Below, piece by piece: positions 62,713 to 64,000 of a stretch of 64,000 nt of DNA. Made by a program: the position numbers and the translations under genes. The stretch is taken from assembly GCA_014802045.1 (NCBI GenBank), contig JAAVDA010000013.1:1-64000 (forward strand). The letters run 5' to 3'. Under the pieces are notes generated by a model. It saw nothing but the letters and a program-made list of their open reading frames with translations, was not told the origin of the DNA and ran no database searches. Positions within the stretch are counted from its first letter, which is position 1, and the number at the start of each line of letters is the position of its first letter. The stretch comes from Bacteroides sp. GTDB taxonomy: Bacteria; Bacteroidota; Bacteroidia; Bacteroidales; Muribaculaceae.

Positions 62713-62839
62713 GTTGCAAAATTACTCATTTTTTTGATTATCCGCCACGTCTGCTCAACGCCCGCTTCCGCAGAGAGATATTTTGCATAGTTGCGGCCAC
62801 TCGCCCTACTCCTGCGCTGCGGCGATAAGAAGCATGAAT

Positions 62840-62870
62840 TTGCATGACTGGCTTATAATTCGTATCTTTG
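62840..62870 (+). promoter_or_regulatory. Promoter of the GH95 gene
   Basis: TTG (62840-62842), a 20-base spacer and TATCTTTG (62863-62870). The leader to the ATG at 62900 is about 25 bases. Confidence 0.75.
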
Positions 62871-62899
62871 AAAAAAATATATCCAACACACCCCACATT

Positions 62900-64000
62900 A
62901 TGCCACACATCCTTACCGCTCTCGCTCTCGCCGGAGCTTTGTCGGCTCCGGTAGCAGACAGCCTTGTGCTCCACTATGACCGCCCGGCCAGATTTTTTGA
63001 GGAAGCACTCGTGATAGGCAACGGCAATATCGGAGCCGTGGTCTATGGTTCTCCCGATGGCGAACGCCTGTCGCTCAACGACCTAACTCTCTGGACCGGC
63101 GAACCGGAAACTTCTGTCACCACCCCCGATGCCTACCTTGCCATACCCGAGATTCGCGCAGCCCTCGATCGTGGCGACTATCGCGCGGCCGACTCCCTGC
63201 AGCTTAAGGTGCAAGGTCATTACACCGACAATTATCAGCCTCTGGGCACTCTCACCATCGATTATCTCAACCCTAAGAACGCCGGTGCCTACACCCGGCG
63301 CCTCGACATAAGCCGTGCGGTGGCTTCGGCCAACTTCACCGCCGGAGGCTACCCCATAGAGACACAATATTTCGTCTCGGCGCCCGACTCTGTGATTGTG
63401 GTGAGAATCTCTACCGCCGACCCCGCCGGTATCGATGCCGTGGTGAAGCTCGATTCACAGCTGCCCCACTCCACTGTGGCCTCCGGAGATGAAATCGTCT
63501 CTACAGGCTATGCCGCCTATAAATCATATCCCATCTACACCGCTTTCGAACAGAAACATTTCTACGACCCAGACAGAGGCACACGATTCCAGACCATCGT
63601 CAGAGCCATAACCAACGGGGGCACTGTCAGACCCGCAGAATCAGGAGAACTTAAAGTGACCGGAGCGCGCACGCTCACTCTCTTTGTCACCAATGTGACC
63701 AGCTTCAACGGATTCAACCGCAATCCGGCCACCCAAGGACGCGATTACAAAACCCTCGCACGCCGACGCATCGACTCTGCCGCTTCGAAAGGGTTTGATG
63801 CAATCCTTGCCGACCATGAAGCCGACTACCGCCGCCTCTTCGACCGCGTGAGCATAGACTTCGGCTCTACAGCGCCTGAAATCGCCGCCCTCCCCACAGA
63901 TGTGCAGCTCAAGCTCTACACCGACTCTGCCCAGACCAACCCCGACCTCGAAGAACTCTACTTCCAGTTCGGCCGCTATCTGCTCATTTCATCGTCGCGC
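62900..64000 (+). CDS. Glycoside hydrolase family 95 (alpha-L-fucosidase-like), 3' end outside window
   Basis: The frame opens at the ATG at 62900 and is still open at the window end (367 codons). A signal peptide (ILTALALAGALSAPVAD) is followed by the GH95 N-terminal beta-sandwich: FEEALVIGNGNIGAVVYGSP, LSLNDLTLWTGEPE, LGTLTIDYL. At the end comes LYFQFGRYLLISSSR, the start of the (alpha/alpha)6 catalytic barrel. Members remove alpha-1,2-fucose or alpha-L-galactose from host and plant glycans in the periplasm. Catalytic residues lie beyond the window. Complete promoter upstream. It is divergent from the MsbA-like gene. Confidence 0.9.
   Translation, partial: MPHILTALALAGALSAPVADSLVLHYDRPARFFEEALVIGNGNIGAVVYGSPDGERLSLNDLTLWTGEPETSVTTPDAYLAIPEIRAALDRGDYRAADSLQLKVQGHYTDNYQPLGTLTIDYLNPKNAGAYTRRLDISRAVASANFTAGGYPIETQYFVSAPDSVIVVRISTADPAGIDAVVKLDSQLPHSTVASGDEIVSTGYAAYKSYPIYTAFEQKHFYDPDRGTRFQTIVRAITNGGTVRPAESGELKVTGARTLTLFVTNVTSFNGFNRNPATQGRDYKTLARRRIDSAASKGFDAILADHEADYRRLFDRVSIDFGSTAPEIAALPTDVQLKLYTDSAQTNPDLEELYFQFGRYLLISSSR

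Overview
The window is a 64 kb piece of a Bacteroidota chromosome, order Bacteroidales. A Muribaculaceae-like gut commensal is a plausible guess but cannot be proven from sequence alone. Three things point there. Many genes are preceded by the Bacteroidota promoter TTG / about 20 nt / TAnnTTTG. The tmRNA on the minus strand encodes the tag GENNYALAA. The gene families are typical of the order: a Bacteroidota-type LptD, adjacent TamB/TamA genes, prolyl-oligopeptidase and GH95/GH16/BNR glycosidases, and a regulatory subunit of aspartate carbamoyltransferase.

Layout. 1-5659: a drug or metabolite efflux operon (TolC, HlyD, two ABC ATPases, two ABC-2 permeases, YbhGFSR-like). 5660-6954: a non-coding stretch with a possible gene remnant, tandem 11-bp repeats and the tmRNA gene. 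6955-16274: housekeeping genes (NhaC antiporter, 3'-5' exonuclease, AI-2E-type permease, M28 cyclotransferase-like peptidase, LigA, a small beta-barrel, BioD, Lgt). 16291-27415: metabolism (GlyA, flavin reductase, PyrI/PyrB, ECF sigma with a membrane partner, SufE, POT peptide transporter, tRNA-Pro, IlvE, HD hydrolase, GNAT, ApbE, DJ-1). 27553-40999: TopA, an RluA-type pseudouridine synthase, then an outer-membrane biogenesis block LptD - TamB - TamA. 41078-51256: S9 peptidase, an ion channel with an unusual filter, AraC regulator, BNR glycosidase, a C39-like/VKOR fusion with thioredoxin and a 52-residue peptide, GH16, YccF and glutaminase. 60874-64000: an MsbA-like ABC exporter and the start of a GH95 alpha-fucosidase.

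The most unusual region is 51257-60833. A 0.7 kb leader without a convincing gene, carrying an orphan promoter and a long hairpin, precedes nine co-directional, tightly packed genes. They encode a large coiled-coil protein, a lipoprotein, a TerB-like/zinc-ribbon/single-TM protein, a small unknown, an SPFH-domain protein, a 1066-residue FtsK/SpoIIIE-type ATPase and three small helical proteins. Two of the three carry the WXG100 hairpin signature in a W-N-D form. An FtsK-family ATPase plus WXG100-like proteins is the minimal shared core of type VII (ESX) secretion, but here it sits in a diderm with SPFH and TerB/zinc-ribbon partners and without recognisable EccD/EsaA/EssA/MycP genes. I infer a type VII-like membrane translocation system of Bacteroidota that may be undescribed.

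Coordinates and translations were read by eye, and family assignments rest on recognised motifs, not on database searches.
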